Shown: piece by piece, positions 1-10,652 of the stretch
How positions within the stretch are numbered: the stretch's first letter is position 1
Layout: each line of letters opens with the position of its first letter
Origin: Syngnathus acus
Taxonomy: Eukaryota > Chordata > Actinopteri > Syngnathiformes > Syngnathidae
Assembly (NCBI RefSeq): GCF_901709675.1
Contig: NC_051101.1
Span: forward strand, 12,048,501 to 12,112,500
DNA length: 64,000 nucleotides
Direction: 5' to 3'
Made by a program: the position numbers and the translations under genes
Notes under the pieces: model-generated
Told to the model about the DNA's origin: nothing
Database searches by the model: none
Seen by the model: the letters and a program-made list of their open reading frames with translations, nothing else

Positions 1-536
1 TGTGGAAATTGTGATGCAAAGCTCGAGTCGGCATTCCGTGTCCAACATGCTACCACTCCATTCCAAATTGAAACTAAAAGTATTTATGAACGCAAAATCC
101 CCCTGCTTGGAAATAAACGGGGACTTTTGATCAGACTATTAGGGTGAGGTGAAACTGTCCGTGAAGGAAATTCAAATACTATTTTATACGTCCTTATTCT
201 GCTCAGTATTGTGTATTTTAATGCAACACACAACAACCAGAGCAGACAAGCCGAGGCTCGAGGCTAACTCTTTGGACATGAATGTCTTCCACGAGCATTA
301 CAAATAAAATATGAGTCCCATTTGCAACGTGCATTAATGGACACATAGATTTGCATTTGTTACCGGTGTATTTTGCACGTTTATAACTAACAACAAACGC
401 CGCTGACTGCTCGGAGGCTAACTAGCTTTTTTGCTAAGGAAGGCAAGCGGAGCACACGGTAATCGGCATAGACGCCAACTTGTCAACTGAGAAAATACGA
501 CGACATAAAGCCGAGAGTGAAAAACAAAGGTCTTAC
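1..536 (-). other. rnf115: intron 1 of rnf115 (incomplete at window edge)
   Basis: This stretch lies downstream of the rnf115 first-exon donor on the minus strand, so it is read as the start of that gene's intron 1. I found no second exon carrying the expected continuation of the zinc-finger motif. The rest of the gene must lie beyond the left edge. Confidence 0.6.
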
Positions 537-614
537 CGGTAGTTTGGGGTTTACTTCTCCCTTACAACAGTGACAAAAAAACCGATGCGGGGGAACAGCC
601 GCAGCCTCCGCCAT
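537..614 (-). CDS. rnf115: RNF115-type E3 ubiquitin ligase, first coding exon (partial)
   Basis: The minus-strand exon starts with an ATG at 614 and encodes 26 complete codons, beginning MAEAAAVPPHRFFCHCC and ending in KGEVNPKLP. It closes on a good donor (CCG|gtaaga) at 536 in phase 0. The RFFCHxCKGEVxPKLP core is the start of the N-terminal zinc finger of RNF115 (BCA2/Rabring7); C14 and C17 would be its first zinc pair. RNF126 is the nearest alternative, but I remember it as lacking the KGEV wording, so RNF115 fits better. In the family this finger binds ubiquitin, and a C-terminal RING supplies ligase activity in receptor trafficking; the RING is outside the window. The start codon lies about 560 bp from that of lamtor2 in divergent orientation, suggesting a shared promoter. 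Confidence 0.82.
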
Positions 615-1176
615 CTTCCCCAAGCGAGCACACAAACAGTGACGTCGGTCCTCCACCAAGTCACTACGAGGGCCCGCCTCCTTCCCATCATGCACCTCGC
701 CGCAGACCATCCAATCACAGAAAGGTACTCGTCTGTTGACAAACAGAGACCTGCGTGTGTCTCCCGAATGTTTCGGTGTCTTTTTCTAGCAGCCAAGTGA
801 TGTTTTCCAAAACGGGAAACGCTGTAATGTCATTAAAGAAATACGAGAAAAACTTTTATTTCTCAATAGAGATTATTTCCAGTTTTGAATGTGTATAAAT
901 CCATGTTGTTTTCACATTGTGCTGACTATTTGCCCCCACTAGCTTAACCTCTTCAGGCACGCAGCTTCAAGGGCGTGTCGTACTATCCCGTGGTGGCAGC
1001 TGGCACTGAAAAACTTCCGGTATCTTCAGCTAGCACAGGAAGTGCCATGACGACAAGCCGCCACAACAAAATGCGCTAGCCATTTCTTGAGAGCAATATC
1101 GTGACTAGTGTTTTCATCTTTTTCCATCCGTATTTGATTTAAGACAACAGTCTAACGTTAGAGAGCGGCAGGAGTC
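615..1176. promoter_or_regulatory. bidirectional promoter and 5'UTRs between rnf115 and lamtor2
   Basis: This gap separates two divergent start codons. The rnf115 side has a CCAAT box (711-717, CCAATCA). The lamtor2 side has two ETS-type motifs, ACTTCCGG at 1013-1020 and ACAGGAAGTG at 1035-1044, typical of housekeeping promoters. No TATA box is obvious. Transcription start sites cannot be fixed from sequence alone. Confidence 0.6.
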
Positions 1177-2075
1177 ATGTTACGACCGAAGGCTTTGACG
1201 CAGGTTCTGAGCCAAGCCAACACAAACGGAGTCCAAAGCACCCTGTGAGTACTGCTAGCCTAGCCTCTCCGGATGCTAACTTGTCAGCTGATTGGAAAAC
1301 TTTAGAGTGTCGAATACCGACTTATTAAACGATTGTTTTGGAATGCATCCACTAATAAAGGTCTTGCCATGATATCAAATGATTTTGAAAGGGTTGCCGA
1401 TGCCGCTAAATGCCACCCTTTTTAATATTTTATGGGTATATCTAGAATTGTAAGGCATTTTCTAGTCTTCATGAAATTTCCCAATAATTCATGCACAAAA
1501 TACGGAACCATGCACTTATTGTGGTAATTAGTTGCACGGCTTGTTACCATAAGTAATGTTATTGTGAGAAATCAAACATTATTATCTTGTGCAAGTTCCT
1601 TTATTTTTACATTTGCTTATTGGCTGTCAGATTGCTAAACAACGAAGGCTCTCTCCTGGCCTACTCTGGCTACGGGGACACGGACGCTCGGGTCACGGCT
1701 GCCATCGCCAGCAACATCTGGGCGGCCTATGACAAGAACGGCCACCAGGCCTTTAATGAGGACAAGCTCAAATTCATACTCATGGACTGCATGGTAAGCC
1801 ATGCGTTTCTCCTTGTCAGAAATATACAAGTGGGCCTCTCACCGACAACATGCGTTTGTCATCACAGGAGGGAAGAGTGGCCATCACGCGAGTGGCCAAC
1901 CTACTCCTATGCATGTACGCCAAAGAGACAGTGGGCTTCGGAATGCTCAAAGCCAAGGTGAGGCAACAACTTCCTCATCCTCGTCGATTTATTGCTCATG
2001 TGTGCTTTTGTCACGCAGGCTGAGGCTCTGGTGCAGTACCTGGAAGAACCTCTGACCCAAGTAGCCGCATCGTAG
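1177..2075 (+). CDS. lamtor2: LAMTOR2 (p14/ROBLD3), Ragulator subunit
   Basis: Four coding exons, 1177-1244, 1631-1793, 1868-1957 and 2019-2075, join in frame to 378 nt (125 aa plus stop), which is the family's usual length. All junctions are GT-AG. The protein starts [15 protein letters not shown] and ends PLTQVAAS, and is nearly identical to vertebrate LAMTOR2 as I remember it. It is a single roadblock/LC7 domain. LAMTOR2 pairs with LAMTOR3 inside the pentameric Ragulator complex, which anchors Rag GTPases and mTORC1 on late endosomes and lysosomes and also scaffolds MEK1-ERK signalling. The start is the first ATG after an ETS-rich upstream region. The gene is compact, with introns of 61 to 386 bp, and sits head-to-head with rnf115 and upstream of rab25, as in other vertebrates for the rab25 side. 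Confidence 0.97.
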
Positions 2076-3053
2076 TTGGATTGTAGCACAGGCCGGTCTT
2101 TGGTGTGCCTTTTCACTCACATCACGTCTATTTTTGTTTGTTTTTTTAATTTAATCATGGAAAGGTGTTGATGTTATTAACAACTTCTTTTGTCTCTTCA
2201 GTTAGACTTTGTGTTGTATTTTTTTCCTCACTGTGACATTAAGGAAGGTTCATGAAAGGATCATGATTTGTTAAGTGTCATTGAAATGTAATTAAGTTGA
2301 AATGTGACAGTTTATATCAAATGTGTACATAAACATTTTCTGATTACAGAGCTTATCATTTTATTGTTCATTTTGGGACTTAGTAAGACAGAGTTATGAC
2401 AAGGCTGGAGGCAGGTAAGAAAAGTCTGACATTTTATACAACAAAAACTATTCAGAAATACAGCAACTTTTTACATTACATTAAATCTTGTTTTACTTTA
2501 CATTTTCTAATATTCAACAAAATATGAATTTTTTACCTAAAGAAATCCCCAAAATTAACTTTATTCTCATAATATTACTATTTTTTTAAATAGACCTCTA
2601 TCTACAAAATACTATACAACTTTAAAAAAAATACGAATAGACTAAAAATTAAAACTCAAATCTAATCAGGAAAAAAAAAAAAGGGATGGATGACATTGAA
2701 TAGAAATATTCAGTATGGAAGGTTGTGGTGAGTGTTCATTCTCATCCCCCCCAGCAGGAGGCGCCTGACAGAAACTGAGCTTTTCACCTGCCCCCACCCC
2801 GGCACCTGATAGTGCCACACCTCCATTACCACTCCCTGACCTGGATATGCGCACAACATGTCTCACCTCAGCGAGCCTGAAATGTAAGCCAGCAGGCAGG
2901 AAAGCAGGAAGGTTGGACGGCTGTGCCAAAACCGGATGGTTTCCGTCCTCTGATCTGACGGGGACCTGTCAGTAGTAAGACGGCTGCCGCTTGCCAGCTG
3001 AGTCACTTCCCTCAGAAGAAGGCGAGACACGGGAAGCAGTGGATGGACGCAAC
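2076..3053. other. lamtor2 3'UTR, intergenic DNA and rab25 5'UTR
   Basis: The first part is probably lamtor2 3'UTR; no canonical AATAAA is clear, only a CATAAA-like variant near 2330. The middle is AT-rich and featureless. The last 100 bp or so, more GC-rich, probably contain the rab25 promoter and 5'UTR. No other gene is seen. Confidence 0.5.
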
Positions 3054-6000
3054 ATGGGCTCGGACGAGGCCTACAATTTTGTCTTCAAGGGTGAGTCCAT
3101 TTGTTCTGGTTCTCATGTAAGCATTCCAAAAGAATTACTGTATTGTTCAACTCTTCAGAACAACCTTGTCTTTCCATGCACACTTCCTTGTTTAAGATAA
3201 GCTTGACAGACGTCTCTATCTGCTTGGCTCACTTACACTGCCTGCTACATATTGAAAAAATAATATATTGTGTTTCCGACTTGAGAAAGTAAAAGTAACT
3301 AACCCTAACTCGGGCTAAAATAAAAGTAATAATAACTAACCAACGTAATGTAACCCCGTAACCTACAGTACCTAAATTAAATATAAAAGTAACCAAACTA
3401 ACTCTAACCTCCTAATCCTAACTGTAATTAAAATAAAAGGAGCTAACCAAGTATCATGGACTCCTGCATATTCACAGTTTGGGGCTCAGCTCAAAGCCAT
3501 ATTTAATATAAAAGTGGTGCTTTGGCGCCAGCATCTCATCTTGGTGCCAAGCAACTATGTTGACATGAGGGGAGGAGTTTCATTTAGTCAGGCTCTAGCC
3601 TGATCTAATGGGACAAAATTCCTTTCTGAGCATCCACCACAACTACGATTAGAAAATATATCCCGCCAATAGCAAAGTACAATTAACTAGCCTAACCCAG
3701 TTCCCGATAAAAGTCAAAGGCACGACTAAGTCTGACTGTAATACGAAACTAGATTGCAGAATGATAAAAGAAAAATGCAGGTTGGACAGAGCAACTTCCT
3801 CATTTAACTCTCGTCGAGCATCTCGCCCTCTCCAAAAAAACTGCGGTTGAAACCGGACAAGCATGGTAATTAGGGCTTATCCAACAGAGAACAATACTGT
3901 CTACTATCTCATTTTAAGCGGCGCGGCGGGACCAGAAAGACTGGAAAATGTTGGAAAACCATCGGAAATGTGTTAGCCGTAGTGTTATTTATTTACTCAT
4001 TCTTTCATATTATTTTTTTATGATGATTTTTAATATGTATCAGTTGGCAAAATGTTCATTTGTGGTATTTTTTGACGTTTAATGCCCTCTGCAACAAACT
4101 GGAATTTGAAAGGTTAGAAAATGATGACAGTTAAAAAGTTGATGCAGTAAACTAAAGAGAAAAACTATTTTAAATTACAGTGTCTGTTTTTCGAACAGAA
4201 CATTCCCACGAACAAGGAGGTTAGTAAAATCCAACAATGCCTTACAGTTTTTTTTTAAATATTAACCACACAACCTCAATGAATCACTCGTTAAAAGTGA
4301 TCTTTCGTCTATTAAATATTACCCATGAGATCATGCCACATTGTTCAACTGTTGCCTTTCCTGCTAAAACAAGCGAGCAAGGGGAAAAAAAGTAGTCATG
4401 CCGTCAAGTGTAAGAAACTAAAAATTCCTGGGAATCAACAGTCCATTGTGGTAGAAAGCTTCATGTTTGCCCGTACTTTGGGGATTGTTGCTATTGTTTG
4501 TATAAGTAGTTACTGAATAGTGAAGGACACCAGTGGAAAAAGTGACATTATTCTAAAATTCACGAGGGGGGGGGGGTGCATGGATACCAGAGAGTGGCCT
4601 CCAAACCAGACAGAGTAGATTATTCCTCAAGGTAAACATTCTAGAGACAAAAGTGTCATCTCAGCATGCTTATGTAAAAAAAAAAATGAAACAGTCGCTC
4701 TGAATTTTGTGATTAGGGAATTCCAGAAAGCAGTCCAGTTTTGAATTTTTTTTTGTGGCCTCCTCAGTCGTCCTGATCGGCGAGTCGGGCGTGGGCAAGA
4801 GCAACTTGTTGTCCCGCTTCACCAAGAACGAGTTCAACCACGACAGCCGCACCACCATCGGCGTGGAATTCAGCACGCGCACGGTGCAGCTCAACGGCTT
4901 CACCATCAAGGCCCAGATCTGGGACACGGCGGGACTGGAGCGCTACCGGGCCATCACGTCGGCGTGAGTCGCTGATGATATTGTAAACACAAGCGTGTGC
5001 TTCGCGCTGTTTTCAGGACAAACACTTTAGTTAACCTGCAAAACAACCCGCACTGTCCACAGCCAGTGTTTCCTTATGTGAGCCGAGGAGGTTCTTTTAG
5101 ACAAAAGTAGTGCTTTGCTGCCATGCCGTGGAGTCTATATTGAATATATGAGCTATATTGAAGTGAGCTGATGAGCCTCATTTAGATAATAGTGCTTTGC
5201 ATCTTGGTGCTAAAGAACAATTTTGAAGTGAGTTGATGAACCTCATTTGGATAAAAGTAGTGCTTTGCCACTAATGTATGACATCTACATTGAAGAGTTG
5301 AGGCGATTCATTGAGATAAAATGAGTGTTTTGCCATTGTTGTGCAATGAGTTGGGGAGCTGTATTTAGACAAAAGTAGTGCTTTTCCGCCATCAATGCAC
5401 CAAGGAATTGTTGAAATCAGTCCAGTAGATTTGCTGCCATTCTGTGGCACCTCCAGGCAATGATAAGTCTTTATGGGGGTCAACAGGTACTACCGAGGTG
5501 CAGTGGGAGCCCTCCTGGTTTATGACATCACCAAACACCTGACCTATGAGAGCGTGGAGCGATGGCTGAAGGAGCTATTCGACCACGCCGACCCCCACAT
5601 TGTGGTCATGCTGGTGGGCAACAAGTCCGACCTGGAGTCGGAGAGGTCGGTGCCCACGGACGAAGCCAAGGACTTTGCAGGTATTCACCATACATTCAAA
5701 TAGGCGCTCCGGTTCAAAAAGGTATAAATAATATAATATTATTTTTTTCTTCTCTCTAGAGAAAAAAGGTCTGTTGTTTTTGGAGACCTCCGCTTTGTCA
5801 TCAACTAACGTGGAGGCTGCGTTCAACACTGTCCTAACAGGTAAGCAGAATAATCGCAAACTTGCTAAATCATTTGACTTCCTGGTTCCACTCCAGTCCT
5901 TTAGGTGGCGGTAATGTACATCACCGAGTGTTTCCCAACTGCCACACACATTTGTCCACATCTTTTCATAGAAAGCTAACTAACAAAAAATTAAGTATCA

Positions 6001-6184
6001 TTTTGTGTGATAATGATTTCATTAGGGGTTTATATTGTGATGATCTTTTATCTCCCTCAATGCAGAGATTCACAAGAAGGTGAGTAGTAAACAAGTATCT
6101 CGAGGTTCCATCACCGCTGTCACCTTGAACACCCCAAGAGTGGAGCCCACCGAGGAAAAGAAACCTTGCTGCAAGAATGTCTAA
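3054..6184 (+). CDS. rab25: Rab25 small GTPase
   Basis: Five coding exons (3054-3090, 4768-4963, 5487-5680, 5760-5840, 6066-6184) join in frame to 627 nt, 208 aa. The start [12 protein letters not shown] resembles the Rab25 N-terminus. Visible GTPase motifs are the P-loop GESGVGKS (17-24), switch II DTAGLE (65-70), NKSD (123-126) and ETSA. The tail ends CCKNV, a double-cysteine site for geranylgeranylation. Residue 69 is Leu where most Rabs have the catalytic Gln; this is the known hallmark of Rab25 and lowers GTP hydrolysis. Rab25 (Rab11c) is an epithelial Rab11-subfamily member acting on apical recycling endosomes and integrin traffic. It lies between lamtor2 and a Rab11-like gene on the same strand. 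Teleosts have a and b copies; I cannot tell which this is. Confidence 0.95.
3480..3610. repeat. degenerate dispersed repeat in rab25 intron 1
   Basis: The wording 'gtgctttggcgccagcatctc' followed by 'cttggtgccaagcaactatg' is shared, with changes, by stretches at 5090-5460 and 6500-6610. It therefore looks like one copy of a local interspersed repeat family. The rest of intron 1 (3091-4767) is AT-rich with a poly-G run near 4566 and no exon. Confidence 0.45.
5090..5460. repeat. imperfect tandem repeat in rab25 intron 2
   Basis: Several diverged units of very roughly 70-100 bp recur. Each has an 'aaagtagtgctttgc' block, then 'gccatcttgtggc'-like wording, then 'tattgaagtgagttgatgagcc'-like wording and 'tcatttagataa'. 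Related copies occur at 3480-3610 and 6500-6610, so this is a locally expanded interspersed repeat. Confidence 0.55.
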
Positions 6185-6273
6185 GCTTCCCAGGGAGCTC
6201 GTGGGAGGGACCGGTCATGAGACTCCTCTTTAAAAATGACTGATTTGAACATATGCCAGGCTGGTGTAATGTG

Positions 6274-6279
6274 AATAAA
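6274..6279 (+). terminator. rab25: candidate poly(A) signal of rab25
   Basis: An AATAAA lies 90 bp after the rab25 stop codon. A second one at 6433-6438 could serve a longer transcript. Confidence 0.55.
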
Positions 6280-6284
6280 CGCAA

Positions 6285-7030
6285 TATCCTGCCTGTTGTA
6301 TTGTCCATCTTGGGTTAGCTGTAATTTAAATAATTAAACTGGAAGGTGTTTTAATGTTTTTTTAAAATACACGTTAAGAGGGGAAGCTTTGCTTGCTGTC
6401 GAATGTGAAGTGCGTGTGTGTGCTACTGCTGAAATAAACGATTTGCGATAAAAAATTTTACTATTGGATGTAACTGTGCTTTGTTATAAAGTGGTGAATA
6501 AATAGAAGTATTGCTTTAACGCCATCTTGTGGCATCTTGGTGCCAAGGAATTATATTGAAGTACATCGAGGAGCTTGATCTGTACCATAGTGGGGTTTTG
6601 CTACCACCCTGTGACAAATATAGGTAATTATAAACCATTTTTGCAATTTATAGTTTTTATTTTTAATTTGTTTTATATATTTTGAATTATGTTGAATTTA
6701 AAAGTTTCATATTTGCATTATTTTGTATGATTGTTATTTTATATTATTATATATACTACCCTTGGTTTAGTGTCTGATTTGTTTCTATTTTATTTTCAAT
6801 TGTCTTATGTTCTTTGTCAAAATGTAACACTTGGGGGGGTGTACGAGTGAATTCTATTAGGTTGGTGATGGCGTGAATTAAACTAGTAAAAATGTCGGCA
6901 GAAAAACAAGTACTCAAGTAAAGTACGAATAAGAGGTAAAAACTCCTTCGGTGCTTGTTTGTGTGCTCACTTTGCTGCTGCCTAAGGTGGTGTCACCTGT
7001 GTTGAGGCTCTGAGCCGAAACCCAATTCTT
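6285..7030. other. intergenic DNA between rab25 and the Rab11-like gene
   Basis: The stretch is AT-rich. It contains one copy of the local repeat family (about 6500-6610) and a long T/A-rich block (6640-6830). No coding exon is supported. Confidence 0.5.
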
Positions 7031-7143
7031 ACGTGACGTGACGTGACACCCGGCTGAGCCAATCGTGTCGAGTCGCGTGACAGGTGTCTGTCGAGCACAG
7101 ACCAATGGGAGCGGAGTGAAGGCGTGACAAACAGGTGACGTCA
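7031..7143 (+). promoter_or_regulatory. CRE/CCAAT promoter of the Rab11-like gene
   Basis: Upstream of the first exon are a triple ACGTGAC run (7031-7047), two CCAAT boxes (7059-7063 and 7102-7106) and a perfect CRE palindrome TGACGTCA (7136-7143). The sequence then becomes GC-rich up to the ATG at 7401. This spacing suits a TATA-less CREB/ATF plus NF-Y promoter; the start site itself is inferred. Confidence 0.6.
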
Positions 7144-7400
7144 CGGCGTTGTGGCCGCTCCGGTTTGCGGCAACTAGTGGTGACAACAAGAAAGCGGAGG
7201 CAGAGGGAAGAGGACGACGTCAAACTTTGGCTCATACTTTTGCCTTTTTTTCCGAGGGGGAGGACAGGACGACATCACCGCTGACAACGTGTTGTTTGAC
7301 CGGCTTGACGTTCGCCTTCCGCCGCTGCTGTCATCGTCTCTGTGGTTTTTGAAGTTCGTTCGACTTGAACAAACGCGAGCGCGTTAAGTGAGACGAAACT

Positions 7401-10400
7401 ATGACGGGCCGGGAAGATGAATATGATTATCTCTTCAAAGGTGAGTTGCTCCATTTTGTCTACCGCCTGCCCCCATTCTATTAGCTGGCTACATTTAGCT
7501 TACCTGCGTTCGAATGACGACGACCCCCCCGTGACAACTTTACGTGTTTCAGGGTGACGGCACCTGTTGCTACACATCTAAGCACTTTAAAAGCTATCGC
7601 TAGGGCATTAGCTACATAAGGTCACTTTTGTGAAGTAAGACAACCGGCATGTGATGTGGCGAGTAATGATCTTGCTCAAGCCGGTGACGACCTCATCATC
7701 TTTGGACGAGGTGACGGGGACCGAAGCTCCAAAACACAAAAATATTTGCCTAAATTAAACAATTTGGAAAGTTCGGGGTGAATAAAGGTGTCCTTATTTT
7801 ATTTTCTCTTTAAAGCAAAGCATTTCCTCACAATATTTTTTTTTTTTTTTTATTCTTTGTCTGCAGCTGTGTTACTCTATTAATGAAAAGTCCTGTATAC
7901 AATAAATAATCAAAGAATGAGATGACAATAAACAAAATATTTTTTAAATAAAATTTATTCAGATGTACTTATTATAAGAACACAACAGCAGTTGTTTTAC
8001 TTAAAATTAGGGGCATTTCTGATTCAAACTCATTCAAACCTTTGAATGGTATCTTATTTGCCTTAAAGTAAGACCAAGGGAGGTCATACTATATCACCCT
8101 AACACACAGTACTATCTTAACTTTTGGCCCCTATCCCGTTTTGCTCACTCAGAACATAAAAAATGTGCTGAATGTTTTTGTTTGCCCAAGATAAGAACAA
8201 GATTGGCTTTTTAATACCCGTTTGTTCAAATGCTAGCATAACCATAGCTGCTACTTGGCTTATGACACACCAAAAAAAAGGAATGGGCTGGCACCAGCCG
8301 GTGCAAACAGTCATTCATATTTGTACCTTGATGTGAACAAGAGGAACTTCGGAGCCTTAAACGAGTCAGCGTTGTCAAACTGGAAATACCTGCATGGAGT
8401 GTGTGTCTGTGCGTTCGAGAGAATGCGAGTGTTTGTGTTCACCCAACGCCATACAAAAACTTTGTCACAAAGCAAAGAGAAGATGAGATTTGATTCCAGG
8501 CTGACTGGCATGAGCAGAAATTATAGTGACAAAGTGCGAATCACAGTCAGGTGCCTTAGGTTTTATTGCTTTTAAACTTTTCCGCCGCTCCTTTGTTCCT
8601 TTTTTTTTCCGCCTAAGCTGTTTGCTGCGAGTCAAGCAGGTCAAGCTGCACACTGACTCACGCTTCCAAGCCCATTTGGCCATCGTCAGCACAGGAAGTC
8701 GTTTCGTTCCGCAGCTGTCCAATTTGAGCCTTCTTTATCTTCTTCCACTACTAGCTAGACATTTTCCCACCAAGGAAAAATCCAAAGCAGGAAAACCCAC
8801 ATTGCTTTATTTCCTGATAGTATATGTATATCCCAATATAACCGAAATCATTTCCTCCTAAAGCGACGTTGGTCCCGCAGGGATCAATGCAAGAACCCTG
8901 AAAAGTTCATCTAACTTGCTTTTGCTTCACATGTACGATACGATAGCTTCTGCTTTTTTTTTTTTTTGTCATTTGTAATAATTTATGTAGTTCAGTAAAT
9001 CATTTGTGGAGCTGTTTTTTCTCATATGTCATACTGAGATCCCATTTAACTAGTCTAATCTATTTAATTTCCCAAAATCATTTAGCGGATTTCATTGGGC
9101 AAGCTCTGACGTCATCCGACCAAACAGGTTCATCCTCCCAGAATTAGCTTCATAGCTCACGTGAGGCATTTGCAGACTTTGGAAAGCTGTCATACGATGG
9201 GTGCGGGAGTTGATGTTCGATACAAGGGCTCTCAGGAAATTCCTTTGATGGCAGAAATGTCAACAACGTACTTCTGAATGGGCGTGTCACGGAGACATCG
9301 TATCCCTCCTCGTCTTGATTCAACTCAACTTAATCACGGTTGCAAAATGATTCTTCTCCTTCACCCGAGATTCATGACAAATGGTGGCAACTTCAAGATA
9401 AAACAGACTGCCCGTGTCTCTTGCGCCACATTTGCTTTGACATTGCAACAGTGTTGAACATGGCATGGGTTGTTGCTGCAAGCTTTAATTTCTATTTTGT
9501 AAAGACAGGATGGTGTCAGGCAGTGACTCACTTGACAAAATCTCAATTTGAGGAACTTGTTGTACCAAATTAAGCCATGATTCATAATTGAACACAAATA
9601 TTCCTCTTTTTTTTTCCCCAATTAGTGGTGCTGATCGGCGACATCGGGCGTTGGGAAGAGTAATCTGCTGTCCCGCTTCACCCGCAATGAATTCAACCTG
9701 GAGGCAAGAGCACCATCGGCGTGGAATTTGCTACGCGTAGCACCAAGTGGAAGGCAAAACCATCAAGGCACAAATCTGGGACACTGCGGGACAGGAGCGA
9801 TACCGGGCCATCACTTCTGCGTCAGTGCAAAGCTTACATTTGCTATTTAATCACATTTATTGTATTTATTGCAATGTTGCTGTTTTCCAGGTACTACCGC
9901 GGCGCGGTGGGAGCGTACTCGTCTACGACATCGCTAAGCACCTGACGTACGAAGAACGCCGAGCGCTGGCTGAAGGAGCTGCAGGATCACGCCGACAGCA
10001 CATCGTTATCATGCTGGTGGGCAACAAAAGCGACCTGCGCCACTTGAGAGCAGTGCCCACCGACGAGGCCAAGGCCTTTGCAGGTGCCACGCCAGATCAT
10101 TGATACTTAAATTGCGTTTAGACTGACTTGTTACTCATTTGACTCGATTCTTTTATTCGTAGAAAAGCACGGCCTGTCTTTCCTGGAGACGTCGGCTTTA
10201 GACTCGTCCAATGTGGAGCTGGCCTTCCAAACCATCCTCACAGGTGACTTTGATTCCTGTTTTTGACCTTTCTGTCAAAATCCCTTAACGTCAGACACTA
10301 TCCACCATCCGCCTGTAGATGGCAGCAACGTCCATCTAATGGATTCCTTGTGTCAGTGGGTGCACTCACATCATTAGTATTAGTTCACATCAATGGATAA

Positions 10401-10652
10401 ATGCGATGTACTCGAACTGAGTTCATGACCTCCCCCCAAAAAAGCTTAAAATGGCTTCACTTCAGTCTGCAGCTTTTTGCAAGTACATAATGCTCTCCCA
10501 TTTCTCTCTCAGCCATCTACCACATCGTGTCGCAGCGGCAGATGTCGGGACGCAACGACTCGGACTTCTCGCCCACTTCCAACGTGGTGCCCATCACGGT
10601 GGAGCCCACCCAGAACGCATCTAACAAGGGCATGTGCTGCCAGAACAACTGA
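7401..10652 (+). CDS. rab11al: Rab11-family GTPase (Rab11a-like), with six apparent frameshifts
   Basis: Five exons mirror rab25: 7401-7440, 9626-9820, 9891-10083, 10163-10243 and 10513-10652. The start [13 protein letters not shown], the [15 protein letters not shown] switch [18 protein letters not shown] and the tail ending GMCCQNN are Rab11 features; CC is the prenylation site. Rab11 drives slow recycling through the recycling endosome. As given, exon 2 has an extra base near 9643 and missing bases near 9704 and 9743. Exon 3 lacks bases near 9915 and 10000 and has an extra one near 9952-9955. Each exon is therefore one base short of its rab25 counterpart. All splice sites and exons 1, 4 and 5 are intact, and the amino acids between indels are highly conserved. 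Sequencing error or very recent loss both fit. The VVPI tail suggests Rab11a rather than Rab11b; the exact paralogue symbol is less sure. Confidence 0.82.
7441..9625 (+). other. intron 1 of the Rab11-like gene
   Basis: This 2.2-kb intron contains poly-T and poly-A runs (7838-7850, 8955-8966). Open frames in it (for example 8255-8575 and 8526-8861) have no recognisable domain. I see nothing else. Confidence 0.6.

Noticed and set aside
9340-9621. Open frames just before exon 2 of the Rab11-like gene
   Set aside because: They lie inside intron 1 and have no similarity to GTPases or other known domains.
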